From positions 806,001 through 870,000 of the forward strand of contig OZ037843.1 of assembly GCA_964035575.1 (NCBI GenBank): DNA of 64,000 nucleotides, in the 5' to 3' direction. Positions 10,789 to 20,596 of the stretch are shown here, piece after piece; the stretch's first letter is position 1; each line of letters starts with the position of its first letter. The notes below the pieces were generated by a model. That model was not told where the DNA came from. It did not search any database and was given only the letters and a program-made list of their open reading frames with translations. The stretch comes from Rhynchopus sp. YZ270_cl-10. Taxonomy: Eukaryota; Euglenozoa; Diplonemea; Diplonemida; Diplonemidae. The position numbers were made by a program, and so were the translations under genes.

Positions 10789-11565
10789 AACTTACCTTCC
10801 TTCACCCCCCCTGTAAGGGTAACCGTAGGTGAAGTAAGGTATAGTATTGAAATCGATGTGGGGGGGGAGTAAAGGGTCAATTTTACAAAACCAGATTTTG
10901 AGGAAAATTTTAGCCGAAAATGGGCCCCACGTATAAGCAACCGGGCTCATATTTCTCAAAATTTAAGTGGTCAAAAAATTGTCCAATTTTCGAGATTGAC
11001 CCCACCACTGCACGGGCGGAGCCCAAAAACGCAAATAAGGACCCTTTTTAATTTGTTCTCTTGAAATGTGTAATTTCAAGTTTTCTAGAAAAAAATAGCA
11101 ACTGATCCTACAAGGGTTTAAGGAAGGTGTGTGGAAAACAACAACAACAAAACAAGGAATTGCTAGGAAAAAAAGCGAGGTGTGCTGTGGGAAACTCTGC
11201 GCGATTTTTTTCTTTGCTGGGTGGTACTGATGCGCATGGTGTGATCGACGACAGTTAGTCGTGTGTGTTCCTTGCACACTCCTCCTCCGGCGACGATGAG
11301 TGGGAGGCTGTGGACGACAACGAGCTGGAACACGCCGACCATCCATCGAGCAAATGGTGCTGGACGAAGAGGGGTCTGAGGATGACAGCCCCCGTTCTTG
11401 AACGTTTCAAGTGCAGGCGTCCCAGTGGTTGTGGCAGCGTTTTCGCATACCTGCAGAAGAGCAGAGTGTAGATTATTTCTACAGGGCGGTGTTCAGGAGT
11501 GTGGGTCCCCCCATAACCACAGCACACCCCATTTTTTTTTCCGATAGCAATTACTTGTTTTTTTT
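10789..11565. mobile_element. insertion between promoter blocks of unit 1
   Basis: In the second unit, the block ending CTAAACCCCGC (16142) is followed almost at once by AAAAGGCAGCACCG (16172). In unit 1 the same two blocks are about 780 bp apart. The intervening DNA carries a dispersed repeat (10795-11045, starting CCTTCCTTCACC) that recurs inverted at 61610-61985, then AT-rich DNA and a GC-rich segment. No clear terminal repeat was found, so the insertion may be composite. Confidence 0.5.
11265..11471 (+). other. GC-rich ORF fragment, possibly captured
   Basis: An isolated GC-rich stretch inside AT-rich insertion DNA. It is open for 68 codons from a non-ATG codon and reads SSSGDDEWEAVDDNELEHAD, then basic, Cys-containing sequence. 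An overlapping frame continues WLWQRFRIPAEEQSVDYFYR. The composition suggests once-coding DNA, perhaps a gene piece carried in with the insertion. I do not recognise it. Confidence 0.25.
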
Positions 11566-11576
11566 TCAAAAAAAAA

Positions 11577-11622
11577 AAGGCAGCACCGGTCTCCTACCTT
11601 TTGCCCAAATTAAAAAATGCCC
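11577..11622 (+). promoter_or_regulatory. conserved upstream block (unit 2)
   Basis: AAAAGGCAGCACCGGTCTCC and the following TAAAAAATGCCC sit 50-90 bp before the receptor start at 11669. The same block is at 16172-16222, 70-120 bp before the adenylate cyclase start at 16291. Conservation upstream of two different coding regions suggests a promoter or 5' UTR element, though shared duplication history explains it equally well. Confidence 0.4.
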
Positions 11623-11668
11623 ACACATCCCCAGATACTCTCTTCCCTTTTCTGTACACCTCAGAACA

Positions 11669-14287
11669 ATGGTGTCCTGCGGGATCCAGTCGCTGACAAT
11701 ACTGCTGTGTGTGGTGCTGATTCTGTCGACAGGTGCGATCGTCGGTGGCTTTACTCTGTCGACATGGCATGACCTTCTGGAGAAGGCACGTGACACAGGT
11801 GACGAGGGCTTCGGGATGTGTCTCAACAGTGGCACGGCGGACATCGAAACGGTCTCGGCACGCTACCTGCGCTCCGTTCTTGGCAGTGTGGAAACGGCAG
11901 TGAAGGAGTACCTGAGGGTGCCTGAACAGCTTGTAGTCTCGCTGGCCAACCTTGCGAAGGCACACCACCCAAACGTGAGCACGAGCCCTGCCTTTTCGAC
12001 TTCAGTGTTGCGTCCTGCAATCATGTCTGCTTATAAGGCCGGGAAGATGGCTGGGGTCGACTATATCTCGCTAGAAACGTACCCGTGGTGCAGTGCACAC
12101 CCCTTTCATTGGAAGAGGGGTGACGGGTTTGCAGGGTGGGGCTCGCGGATAGGGTTCAGGGACGTAAACGCTGCGAGCGGTGTCACACCTGCGAACGGCA
12201 GCATGGTGGTGCTGGTGTACGAGCAAGTGGACCTTGCGACGCTGGCGCCAGGGAGGGGGGACTGGGCTATCTATACGGAAAGCGGCAACGTGGGCCAAAT
12301 CAAGTTCCCGAACGAGCCGTGCAACCACATGCCTGACTACAACAAGGGGGAGGTACGTGGGCTGTGCGTCTACCCTATGGCGATGATGGAACCGGTGGAT
12401 TCGCGAAATAGCGAGCTACGTGGGAGGGTGCTGTACAACATAGAGGACAGCGCACCAGATCTCTACCCGGCGGAAACGCTTGTCTATGATTCGCTGGTGA
12501 TGCTGTGGGACTTCATGTCGTATGAGCTCACCTACACCTTCACCCACCCAGATATGTACACGATGCGCCCCAAGCAGGGCAAACGTGTGGGTTCTGTCAA
12601 TGCCATCCTCACTTCGCACGGCATCGTCGATGCAGTGCGTGCACAGCTGCTCCCGAAGGACGCGTCGCTGTACATGGTGGAGTGGGTGCGTGCAACAGGT
12701 GAAGTGGGGGAACTTGTGGCGTACAACAGAGGACGGCAGCTGCAGTACGTGTGGCGCATGGGAGGTCTGGGTGTTGAGACTTTCATGGCAGCCAGCTTCA
12801 ACATAACGAACCACTCGATGGAAGACGCGACGTCGCACATCCCCTCAGTGATTGCAGAGCACGGGCGGTTTGTGTTCACACACCCGCAGAACTACAAAGA
12901 CCTTGTGGAGAAGACAGAGGACTCCTTCCTGAAGTGGTCTGACTCGAACGGCACGGAGTTCTGGACAATCACGTCGACAATTGAACACAGAACGATTGCG
13001 TGGTACGCGAACCTTCTGGTACCAAGGGAGTCTGTGATGGATACGATTGATGCGTCGACGAATGCGATCCGTGCGAAGGTGGCATCAGATCTGTCCTCTG
13101 CAGACGCACAGAAGGAGGATGCGGTGATTGTGATGGCGATTGTGACGGCTGTTGCGGTCATCGGACTTCTTGCCGTTGCTGTTGTGTTCACACGCTACAT
13201 CACGTCACCTCTGCTGAAGCTTGGGAATGAGATGGCAAGTGTGGCTGTGATGGACCTGGAGGCTGTGGACACGGGCCGTGCAGTGTCGCAGCTGAGTGAA
13301 GTGGGGATGATGCAGCGCAGCTTTGTTACCATGGTGGCGAACCTGGTGGAGTACCGGAACTACATGCCGCAGAGTGTGCTTATCAATGAGAGTCAGGAGG
13401 AGGAAGAACCCACAGAATCAGCCGAGTCCACGTGGAAGTCCCAATCAAAGGGGGGGTCTGTTGCCTCATCACATTGCACGCCCAGCTCAGAGGTGGTGCA
13501 GAACCAGAAGGCACTGCTGCGTGTGGAAGGGATGAAGAAGAAGAAGGTTTCGCTGGCACACATGAACGTCTTGTCGTGGCACGCCTTCTGCAAGAAGCAC
13601 AAGAACGCAGAGGTGCTCTCCACACACGGTGGTGTAATTGAGAGGATCCTGGCAGCAGTGCAGCACAACAAGGGTGTGTGCGACACGTTTTCTGGCGACA
13701 AGATACTTGCCACCTTCAACGCCTTTGTTCCGAAGCCCTCGCACAGTGTTGCCTGTGTGAAGGCTGCACACGAAGTGGCAACAGAACTTGGTGATGTGCA
13801 CAAGATCTCGTATGGGTGCACGTCAGGCGAGGCACGTGTCGGGAACATGGGTTGCAACGGGATGAAGAAGGTGTCGATTCTTTCGCGGTCCATGTCGTGG
13901 GTGGTTGTGCTTGAGCGTTGGAACAAGAAGGAGAACCTGCCTGGTGTCATCGACCGCAACGTGTCACGTGAGGTGGAGGGACAGGTGGTGCTCCGTTGTG
14001 CAGGTGCTGTGTTGTATCAGAAGTTCCATGAGAAGGTGCAGACTGTGTTTGCTGTGAAGGGTCTGTGCAGCAGCGAAAACGAGGAATGGATGTACCTGCT
14101 GGCGTCGTCCTCAAACAACCCGCACGCACTGTGGAACGAGGTCTTCGAGCACATCATCAAGCAGGACTTTGAGAAGGCGTCTTCTCTGCTGGACAGCGTC
14201 GCTCAAGACCAACGCACACCTTACGAAGAGCTTATGGGCTATGTGCGGGAGAAGGCTTATGCACCGTTCGTTGTGGTCATGCACTGA
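11669..14287 (+). CDS. receptor with degenerate cyclase domain, copy 2
   Basis: 872 aa and nearly identical to copy 1 at protein and DNA level, 4,088 bp downstream. Same architecture: N-terminal anchor, extracellular region, second membrane segment near 484-506, HAMP-like linker, degenerate cyclase homology domain, and the C-terminal motif here reading EWMYLL. Differences cluster in short patches: MEPVDSRNSELRG against KEPLKSRNEEQRG, the acidic linker EEEEPTESAES, and scattered substitutions late in the domain. No stop or frameshift separates the copies, so both look functional. The upstream open extension back to 11411 includes repeat sequence and is not conserved; the ATG at 11669 is preferred. 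Catalytic residues are missing as in copy 1. Confidence 0.85.
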   Translation: MVSCGIQSLTILLCVVLILSTGAIVGGFTLSTWHDLLEKARDTGDEGFGMCLNSGTADIETVSARYLRSVLGSVETAVKEYLRVPEQLVVSLANLAKAHHPNVSTSPAFSTSVLRPAIMSAYKAGKMAGVDYISLETYPWCSAHPFHWKRGDGFAGWGSRIGFRDVNAASGVTPANGSMVVLVYEQVDLATLAPGRGDWAIYTESGNVGQIKFPNEPCNHMPDYNKGEVRGLCVYPMAMMEPVDSRNSELRGRVLYNIEDSAPDLYPAETLVYDSLVMLWDFMSYELTYTFTHPDMYTMRPKQGKRVGSVNAILTSHGIVDAVRAQLLPKDASLYMVEWVRATGEVGELVAYNRGRQLQYVWRMGGLGVETFMAASFNITNHSMEDATSHIPSVIAEHGRFVFTHPQNYKDLVEKTEDSFLKWSDSNGTEFWTITSTIEHRTIAWYANLLVPRESVMDTIDASTNAIRAKVASDLSSADAQKEDAVIVMAIVTAVAVIGLLAVAVVFTRYITSPLLKLGNEMASVAVMDLEAVDTGRAVSQLSEVGMMQRSFVTMVANLVEYRNYMPQSVLINESQEEEEPTESAESTWKSQSKGGSVASSHCTPSSEVVQNQKALLRVEGMKKKKVSLAHMNVLSWHAFCKKHKNAEVLSTHGGVIERILAAVQHNKGVCDTFSGDKILATFNAFVPKPSHSVACVKAAHEVATELGDVHKISYGCTSGEARVGNMGCNGMKKVSILSRSMSWVVVLERWNKKENLPGVIDRNVSREVEGQVVLRCAGAVLYQKFHEKVQTVFAVKGLCSSENEEWMYLLASSSNNPHALWNEVFEHIIKQDFEKASSLLDSVAQDQRTPYEELMGYVREKAYAPFVVVMH

Positions 14288-14794
14288 GGTAGCTTGTTAT
14301 TGGTATCGCTCTTGACGCTCATGTTTTCGTCTTTGAGCGAAACCATGTTTGTGTCGTGTATGTTATTTTCCGTGCAACGCGGGTGATGCAGGTGCAGGTG
14401 TCTTGCCACCCCTTTATCTTACGCTGTTTGTGCGAAGTGTCTTTACAGTCACTACTCTCAAGCACAAGCAATATTTGTTGAGGCAAAACGGTACAGCGCA
14501 GGCACGTACTGTATTAAGAAACTAGACAAAAAAGAAGGCCAACGTTCAGATCTTGTATAACAGTGTTTCCCCTTTGAATTCTTTCTCCTTGCGCCAGATT
14601 TTTTACCCCTATTTGGCTGCGTTCAACGAAAAACACTGTTATATTTGCTATCAAGATCAGTTGGCGGATGATATTGTCTAGTTTTGTTGTGTACGATGCT
14701 TCATGCAATGCCTGCAATGGTGCTTGTTTTTTAAAGCTGCGTGTGCACGAGAGAGGCACATTCATCTTTCAAGGATTCTTTGTTTTGTGTTTTT

Positions 14795-15122
14795 GAGGTG
14801 ATCCAGCGCACACTTTTCCACACTTTTTCACACCGTGAAAACATGTGAAAATAAGTGAAAACGTGTGAAACCAAGGTGAAAATGTGTGAAATCAAGTGAA
14901 AACATGTGAAACCAAGTGAAAATGTGTGAAACCGTGTGAAAACACCAAGTTTTTTTTCTGGAGGAATCCACTCAGAGTGCGTGAAGCAGTTTTTTTTTCA
15001 CTTTCGTACACACTTTTTCACACCGTGAAACCATGTGAAAATGTGTGAAACCATGTGAAAATGTGTGAAAATGTGTGAAACCAAGTGAAAATGTGTGAAA
15101 AAGCGTGAGACTGGATCACCTC
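14795..15122. mobile_element. 328-bp MITE with GTGAAA repeats
   Basis: Terminal inverted repeats GAGGTGATCCAG and CTGGATCACCTC enclose two blocks of a minisatellite built from GTGAAAATGTGTGAAACCA-like units. It sits in the 3' flank of receptor copy 2 exactly where copy 1 (10665-10675) runs straight from GTGTTTT into a T-run, so it is absent from unit 1. The target duplication is not clear because the site is T-rich. Confidence 0.7.
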
Positions 15123-15154
15123 ATTTTTTTTTTTTTTTTTTTTTTTTGCAAAAT

Positions 15155-16053
15155 CAGGGTTTCCGCCAGGATTTGGGGTTTCAGAAATCGGGGTGTACCA
15201 TGAAAACGACCCCCAAAAAAAAATTTTTCTCCCCGAAAAAGCGGTCGTCGCGCGCTTCGCGCGCGCCTCCCTGGCAGACACAGGTAAGAGGTGAAGCGTG
15301 CGGGGGGGTGCTACAAAAATTTTTTTTTGGGAAGGGTTGAAAGGGCAGAGGGAGGCGCGAGATACACGCACTACCGGTTGAGGTGTCACTTCCACTGGCC
15401 GTATCGCCTCGTCAACCGTGGGAGGGGTCTCCTTCTTGACCAAGAGAAGTCGGCTCTGCCGCAGCTTTGGCACAACTTTTGGGTTTTAGCACCAGGCTTT
15501 TTAGCACCAGCTTTGACAACAACCATGTTAAGCTTCACAGCTGTGTTGTCTGGTAGAGGTGGTTCGTTTGGAAGTCGGGGGTGGAAGCTTAACAAGGTAA
15601 AGGAGTCTTGTGAGAGGGTGATGGCATTTGCTTTTTCATTGCATGGCGCTACACAGTGATTACAGTGCTGCGGAACATGTAATAGAAAGTGAATGCACTC
15701 GTCGCTTGCACCGAGGCCTCCTTTAAAAAAGGAGGCAACACACAGAAGTGTCAATGATAATATAGCAACATCAAATAGCCAGCAACACAGCGCCGCAGGC
15801 GCACGGTACGCTACTTTTTTTTCTTTCCCCCCTAGATTTTACCCCTTTTCTTCCACTTCTTTTGACACAGCGAGCCAAACACTCTGCACGGTGGGGTCAC
15901 ATGACCACGGGGGGTCATCGACAACCTCTAAAACCCCATTTTTCTCGGGGTGTACTTTGGTACACCCCGAATCCCTGTAAAAATCCAAATTTTTCCGGGA
16001 AAAATATTGGGGTGTACCAAAGTACACCCCGGTACACCTTGGCGGAAACTCTG
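15155..16053. mobile_element. 899-bp TIR element with AAAAT target duplication
   Basis: The ends CAGGGTTTCCGCC and (inverted) CAGAGTTTCCGCC match at 12 of 13 positions. AAAAT flanks both sides, and removing the element restores TTTGCAAAATCTCCGC, exactly the sequence in unit 1 at about 10687-10702. Inside are the palindromes GGGGTGTACTTTGGTACACC (15943-15964 and 16012-16032), a reverse copy of the CGCCGCAGGCG hairpin repeat (15789-15812) and low-complexity DNA. There is no transposase, so it is non-autonomous. Confidence 0.75.
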
Positions 16054-16171
16054 AAAATCTCCGCTTATCTGACCTCCCCCCGCACAATTTTGTTGCGCTG
16101 TGCCTCAGGTTTTATTTGAGTCATACTTTTTCTAAACCCCGCCTTATTTTTTTCAAAAATAAAATAAACTA

Positions 16172-16222
16172 AAAAAGGCAGCACCGATCTCCTACCCCTT
16201 TTACCGAAACTAAAAAATGCCC
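16172..16222 (+). promoter_or_regulatory. conserved upstream block (adenylate cyclase)
   Basis: Second copy of the block at 11577-11622 (GGCAGCACCGATCTCCTACC then CTAAAAAATGCCC), 70-120 bp before the start at 16291. It is the shared leader of two neighbouring signalling genes. Confidence 0.4.
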
Positions 16223-16290
16223 CCACCAAAAATAAAGATATCGCTCAGATCTGACACATAACAATACAGCTACAGCTTTGACTCGCTTTG

Positions 16291-18360
16291 ATGGGGTATT
16301 TTGAATGGGCACTGTCCCTCGACGGGACCCTCGGGGCGAGGGAGCAGAAACAGCGGAGTCTTTTGTTCTATATGGCAGTCTTGGGTGCGGTGTTCACGAA
16401 CCTCGATTATGTGTTTACGTTGGCGCGGCGGAAGGACCGGCCTGCGAACCTCCTGAGCGGGGCGTGCATGACGGTCGGGTGTTTGATCATAATTGCCTGC
16501 ATTCTGTGCAAACGCAGGCTCACTACAGCGGTTGTTGTCGGGGCAATTTACTTCCTGTCGTTTAGTGTGTTTCTTTGGGACCTGGAGGCCCGGATGGTGG
16601 CGTCGTTCAACTGGCCGTTGGTTGTGCTGATGGTTGACGTACTGCTTGTGATGCAGGTTCCCGCGAGGTACAGTACGGGGTTGGTGTGCTTTACTGTGGT
16701 GTGGTTGGTGTTCATGGCGTGTGAAGAATGCCTGCGGTTTGGGTTGTTTGACCTGCCCGGGTTGTTTCCGCAAGAAGGTGAGTTTGGCCGAAAGGAGCAT
16801 TGGCGGAAGCGTGTTGAGTGTGAGACGCTTCCCTGCGCAGTCGACTTCCCACCTGAAACACTTGCCACCAGTCTCAGTGTCTTTGTGATGGACTTCGTCG
16901 CGACGCGAGGCTTTGCGCGTGAAGTGCTGAAAGAGCAGGAAGCCATGCAGCGGACCATAGCAACAGTGCAGGACATCGCCTCGCTCCTGGCTGGGTACGA
17001 CGTGGAAGGCGTGGCACGCATGCTGGAGGCGCAAGAGACGTTGCTCCCAGAGGAGATGCGCGCAACGCTGCAGACGTTGGAGGAGAACCTGCGGAAGTAC
17101 CGTCCCTACCTCCCTGCTGCGCTGTTTGAGGAAGATGAGGTGGACGGTGTGCAGCACACATCTGTGGCACCACCTGGGCTCGAGAGTGGGACAGCAACGA
17201 TTGTGTTCACAGACATCCGTGCGTCGACGTCGATATGGGAGTGTGCACCGGATGGGATGCGTGCTGGGTTGAAGATACACAACCGCGTGATGCGTGAGGT
17301 GATGCAGATGTTTGGTGGGTACGAGGTGAAGACGATAGGTGACGCCTTCATGATTGCCTTCGAGACAACAGCAGACGGAGTCAACTTTGCTCTGCAGGTG
17401 CAAGAGAAGCTGCTCGCAGCAGACTGGCCTGCGTCGCTGCTTGAGGATGCACCCATCTGCGCACCACAAGACTCTCTGTGGGGTGGCCTCACTGTGCGCA
17501 TTGGTGTCAACACCGGCCCTGTCGCGATCGAACAGAACACACTCACTGGACGGACAGACTACTTCGGACACACTGTCAACGTTGCGTCACGACTTGAGAG
17601 CACATGCACACCTGGAGCTGTTGCTGTGCCCTCTGACCTGTGGACGTCTGACTGTTGTACGTGCAGTGCTGTTGTGGGTCAGTCGGAAGCACTTGACCTG
17701 AAGGGTGTGAGCGATAAGATGTTTGTGTGTCCTGTGTGGCCTGTGTCGCTTTGGGGGCGCAACAAAGTCTGCTTACACATACCCAAGGCTGTCAACAAGA
17801 GACACGCACCAGAGCTGTGCGAGTCAATTTCTCATTCCGAATCTGCTGTGCTGCAGGTCACACGTAGCACCTCTGTCACCATCGGCACTGCAGACCTTGC
17901 CCTAGGTGATGGTGGCGCCAATTCCCTACATGAGGTCAACTGCGCACTCTCCACACTGACTGTTGCACTGGACCAGAGTGGCGGCAGCCTGGTGACGCTG
18001 CTTGGCAGCCGTGTCTGCGTGTCGTGGAACGTGACCCGCTCTGCCCCTGCACACATGGAGAACGCGATCCGCTTTGCACAGCGCATGAGTGGTGCGACCT
18101 TGGAAGGTGCAGGGCTTGCAAGCGGGCCTGTGCAGCATGGTGATGTGGGGGCACGCAGGCAGCGCTTTGTGACGGTGATGGGGACAACTGTGCGCCGGAG
18201 CTGGACGCTGTGCGAAGAGGCTGTGCGCGACGGTGTGGTGTGTCTGTTTGAGCCTCCCGAGGGCACAACACTGCCGACTGCACTGGAACAGGTTCTATCG
18301 GAGCACAAGACAAGCTACAATATTTACAGGGTGCTTTCCAGCACCCGAAACGCATCCTGA
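16291..18360 (+). CDS. membrane adenylate cyclase with second, degenerate domain
   Basis: 689 aa. Six membrane segments occupy about residues 24-208. A coiled linker (MQRTIATVQDIASLLAGYD) ends YRPYLPAAL, then a complete class III catalytic domain spans about 300-470. Metal ligands Asp308 (FTDI) and Asp351 (IGDAF), adenine-selecting Lys347 (EVK) and Asp423 (RTDYFG), and transition-state Asn430 and Arg434 (NVASR) are all present, so ATP to cyclic AMP is the expected reaction. A second cyclase-like domain (about 535-670, ASGPVQHGDVG and VMGTTVRRSW) lacks these residues and resembles the paralogues at 18857 and 62318. Active and dead halves in one chain recall the C1/C2 layout of animal adenylyl cyclases, although here a single chain should still need a partner half. 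The start is the first ATG after a TTG. Intron-free. Confidence 0.9.
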   Translation: MGYFEWALSLDGTLGAREQKQRSLLFYMAVLGAVFTNLDYVFTLARRKDRPANLLSGACMTVGCLIIIACILCKRRLTTAVVVGAIYFLSFSVFLWDLEARMVASFNWPLVVLMVDVLLVMQVPARYSTGLVCFTVVWLVFMACEECLRFGLFDLPGLFPQEGEFGRKEHWRKRVECETLPCAVDFPPETLATSLSVFVMDFVATRGFAREVLKEQEAMQRTIATVQDIASLLAGYDVEGVARMLEAQETLLPEEMRATLQTLEENLRKYRPYLPAALFEEDEVDGVQHTSVAPPGLESGTATIVFTDIRASTSIWECAPDGMRAGLKIHNRVMREVMQMFGGYEVKTIGDAFMIAFETTADGVNFALQVQEKLLAADWPASLLEDAPICAPQDSLWGGLTVRIGVNTGPVAIEQNTLTGRTDYFGHTVNVASRLESTCTPGAVAVPSDLWTSDCCTCSAVVGQSEALDLKGVSDKMFVCPVWPVSLWGRNKVCLHIPKAVNKRHAPELCESISHSESAVLQVTRSTSVTIGTADLALGDGGANSLHEVNCALSTLTVALDQSGGSLVTLLGSRVCVSWNVTRSAPAHMENAIRFAQRMSGATLEGAGLASGPVQHGDVGARRQRFVTVMGTTVRRSWTLCEEAVRDGVVCLFEPPEGTTLPTALEQVLSEHKTSYNIYRVLSSTRNAS

Positions 18361-18856
18361 ATGCCTCCGCACTTTCTCAAGGCGAGAGAAATCCGGGATT
18401 CCAACAGCCCTATTTCTGACTAAAAGATGGGGGCTCTATGAATAATTTGTAATAAACACGGTTTGGTGGCGATCACGAAAAAAAAATGCATATTGGGCTT
18501 TGAATTTAGCGCAGTTTTGAACACTATAGTCATTGTAGTATCCACAGAGGTATATGGTGCAGTGGAGGCCACAGAAACGGCAGAGTTCCCTCTGCCTGTG
18601 GACTCGCCTTTTCGATCAGCACGTTTTGAGAGCCATGTGTTCGCCTCCAAGAACGCAACATCCATGAAACACACAAAAAGCTTTTTTATGCCCCCCCCCC
18701 TCGTTTTTGATTTCACCGTTGCATTTTTTTTTTGTACCATATCTCTTAATCTCTCACCAGCATTACACATATATTCGCCTAGATAGCTTGGGTCAGGTGT
18801 GTGGCCCTGGTTGCAGTTTGCCTTTTTTTTTCGCACCTACACGACGGGTGTCAGCA
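18361..18856. other. intergenic spacer
   Basis: No gene is supported. The spacer ends in a T-run and GGTGTCAGCAATG, which places an AG three bases before the next start codon. A weak open frame at 18463-18786 has no recognisable features. Confidence 0.4.
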
Positions 18857-20596
18857 ATGCGCTGTCTAGACAGTATACTGTCGCTGGATGGGACACTCGA
18901 CAGCAGAGGCAGACAGAAGCGGTCGTTGTTCTTGGCCATGAACTTTGCGGCCTTTGTAATGCAGGCCACTGCTGGTTACAACGCCTGGCTAGACCCACAC
19001 GGTGCGTACTTCTACACAGTCGCGATTTTGATAGTGGGCTGTGTCTCCCTGGCGGCCATGGCAATGGTTCTGTGCAAGATCAACCTTACGACACAGACCA
19101 TCTTGGTGCTTGCCTGTGTGTACACCGTCCTGGCCATGCTGATTGATATCACTGCGCGAGCTGCAGGGGAAACCATGTGGCCTGTGCTCGTGATCATTGT
19201 GGACTTCCTTCTTGTGATGGAAGTGCCCACATGCTACAGTACAGGTGTCGTCTGTGTTGCAGTTGTGTACTTCGTCGTGATGGGGGTTGAGGGGATGGTC
19301 AGGTTTGGGCTGCTTGACGTGCCTGGTATCATGCCGCAGGAGGAGCGTGTCGCGTTCATGACGGAGGCGTTGCGCTGCTCAGACGTGCCCTGTGCGTCGA
19401 GCATCCTGAGCTATGACATCGTTGCTGTGATGGTGTTCATAACGGACTTCCTCGCAACGCGAGGCTTTGCACGTGGTCTCCTGAAGGAGAAGGAGTCAAT
19501 GCAGCGCACAGTTGCGACAGTGCAGGACATCGCCTCGCTCCTTGCTGGCTACGACGTGGAGAAGGTGGCGGAGCTGCTGGAGGAGCACGGTGGTGAGCTG
19601 CCTGACGGGATGACAGCGGCACTGCGCGCACTGGAGCAGAACCTGCGTGTGTACAAGGCGTACCTCCCGCAGACGTGTCTGCCGTTTGAACTGTTTGCAA
19701 CTGAGAAGGAATGCGTTCTCTCCGGCAGAGAGCGCTCTCTGAGCATCATTCAAAGTGAGAAGTCCGAATCCATGTCAAGTGTGTGCGCCTTCGGAGTGAA
19801 CTGCACCTCTGTGCGAGCCCAGCAGTTAGGCCTCACGTCTTTGAAGGGAACACTGCTGACGCTGAACATCAAAGACACCCTGCACCGCCTGGAGGAGGAC
19901 AGTGCACGCTTCTCCGACCTCTTCACAACTGTTCTTCTGAAGACCCTGCAGGCAACAGACAGCAGACGTGGGATGGTGGACGTCTTTGTTGGGGACAGGA
20001 TCCACTGCTCGTTCAACGCGTCGAAGCAGTGTGCGTCGCACGCAACCTCAGCACTGCACGCAGCCACCCTGCTCATCAGAGGTGGTGCCACCTTGTATGC
20101 GAACATGGGTGTTGCGACGGGACTATTGTTCCGTGGTGACATGGGCTGCGAAGTGATGCGCCGCTTCAGCATGGTGGGGACACTTGTGCGTGACGTGCAC
20201 GGGATGGAACGTGCAGGACGTATGCTGGGGTGCGACGTTCTCTGCAACCGTCTTTGCTTCAGCGACGCTGAGTGCGAACACGACCTGCGTCTGCTTCCGT
20301 GCAAGGTGGAGGTTGCCCAAGACTGCGAACCTGAGGTTGTGGCTGAGCTGGTGACGAACGAACAAGACGCCGTGGATGTAGCTGACGAATGGATGTACCA
20401 GATAGGCGGGAAGAAGCATTGGGGGGAGTACAACACAGTGGTGCGTGGGTACCTGCGTGGTGACAAGCTTGATGTGGATGTTGTGAAGGCCTGGACAGCT
20501 GCGGGAGGGGTTGGCACACCAGCAAATGCAGTTCCTTCCGGGACTTGCTTCGCTGTTGTGTATTGTTATCTCCGGCAGGGTTGTGGGGGTGTATAA
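18857..20596 (+). CDS. membrane protein with degenerate cyclase domain
   Basis: 579 aa. The start MRCLDSILSLDGTLDSRG resembles the adenylate cyclase start (WALSLDGTLGARE). Six membrane segments lie within about the first 210 residues, followed by the shared linker MQRTVATVQDIASLLAGYD and VYKAYLP. The cyclase homology domain reads LLTLNIKDT at the FTDI position and VGTLVRDVHGMERAG where NVASR should be; only VGDRI keeps an aspartate. It is therefore predicted inactive and may regulate the active enzyme next door. The C terminus has EWMYQIGGKKHW, the motif also found in the 872-aa receptors. The ATG at 18857 is chosen because the upstream open frame is T-rich spacer. The closest relative in the window is the reverse-strand gene at 62318. 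Confidence 0.85.
   Translation: MRCLDSILSLDGTLDSRGRQKRSLFLAMNFAAFVMQATAGYNAWLDPHGAYFYTVAILIVGCVSLAAMAMVLCKINLTTQTILVLACVYTVLAMLIDITARAAGETMWPVLVIIVDFLLVMEVPTCYSTGVVCVAVVYFVVMGVEGMVRFGLLDVPGIMPQEERVAFMTEALRCSDVPCASSILSYDIVAVMVFITDFLATRGFARGLLKEKESMQRTVATVQDIASLLAGYDVEKVAELLEEHGGELPDGMTAALRALEQNLRVYKAYLPQTCLPFELFATEKECVLSGRERSLSIIQSEKSESMSSVCAFGVNCTSVRAQQLGLTSLKGTLLTLNIKDTLHRLEEDSARFSDLFTTVLLKTLQATDSRRGMVDVFVGDRIHCSFNASKQCASHATSALHAATLLIRGGATLYANMGVATGLLFRGDMGCEVMRRFSMVGTLVRDVHGMERAGRMLGCDVLCNRLCFSDAECEHDLRLLPCKVEVAQDCEPEVVAELVTNEQDAVDVADEWMYQIGGKKHWGEYNTVVRGYLRGDKLDVDVVKAWTAAGGVGTPANAVPSGTCFAVVYCYLRQGCGGV

Noticed and set aside
16270-17571. 433-codon minus-strand frame
   Set aside because: Antisense shadow of the adenylate cyclase; His/Arg/Pro-rich with no domain, and the sense frame has full catalytic motifs.
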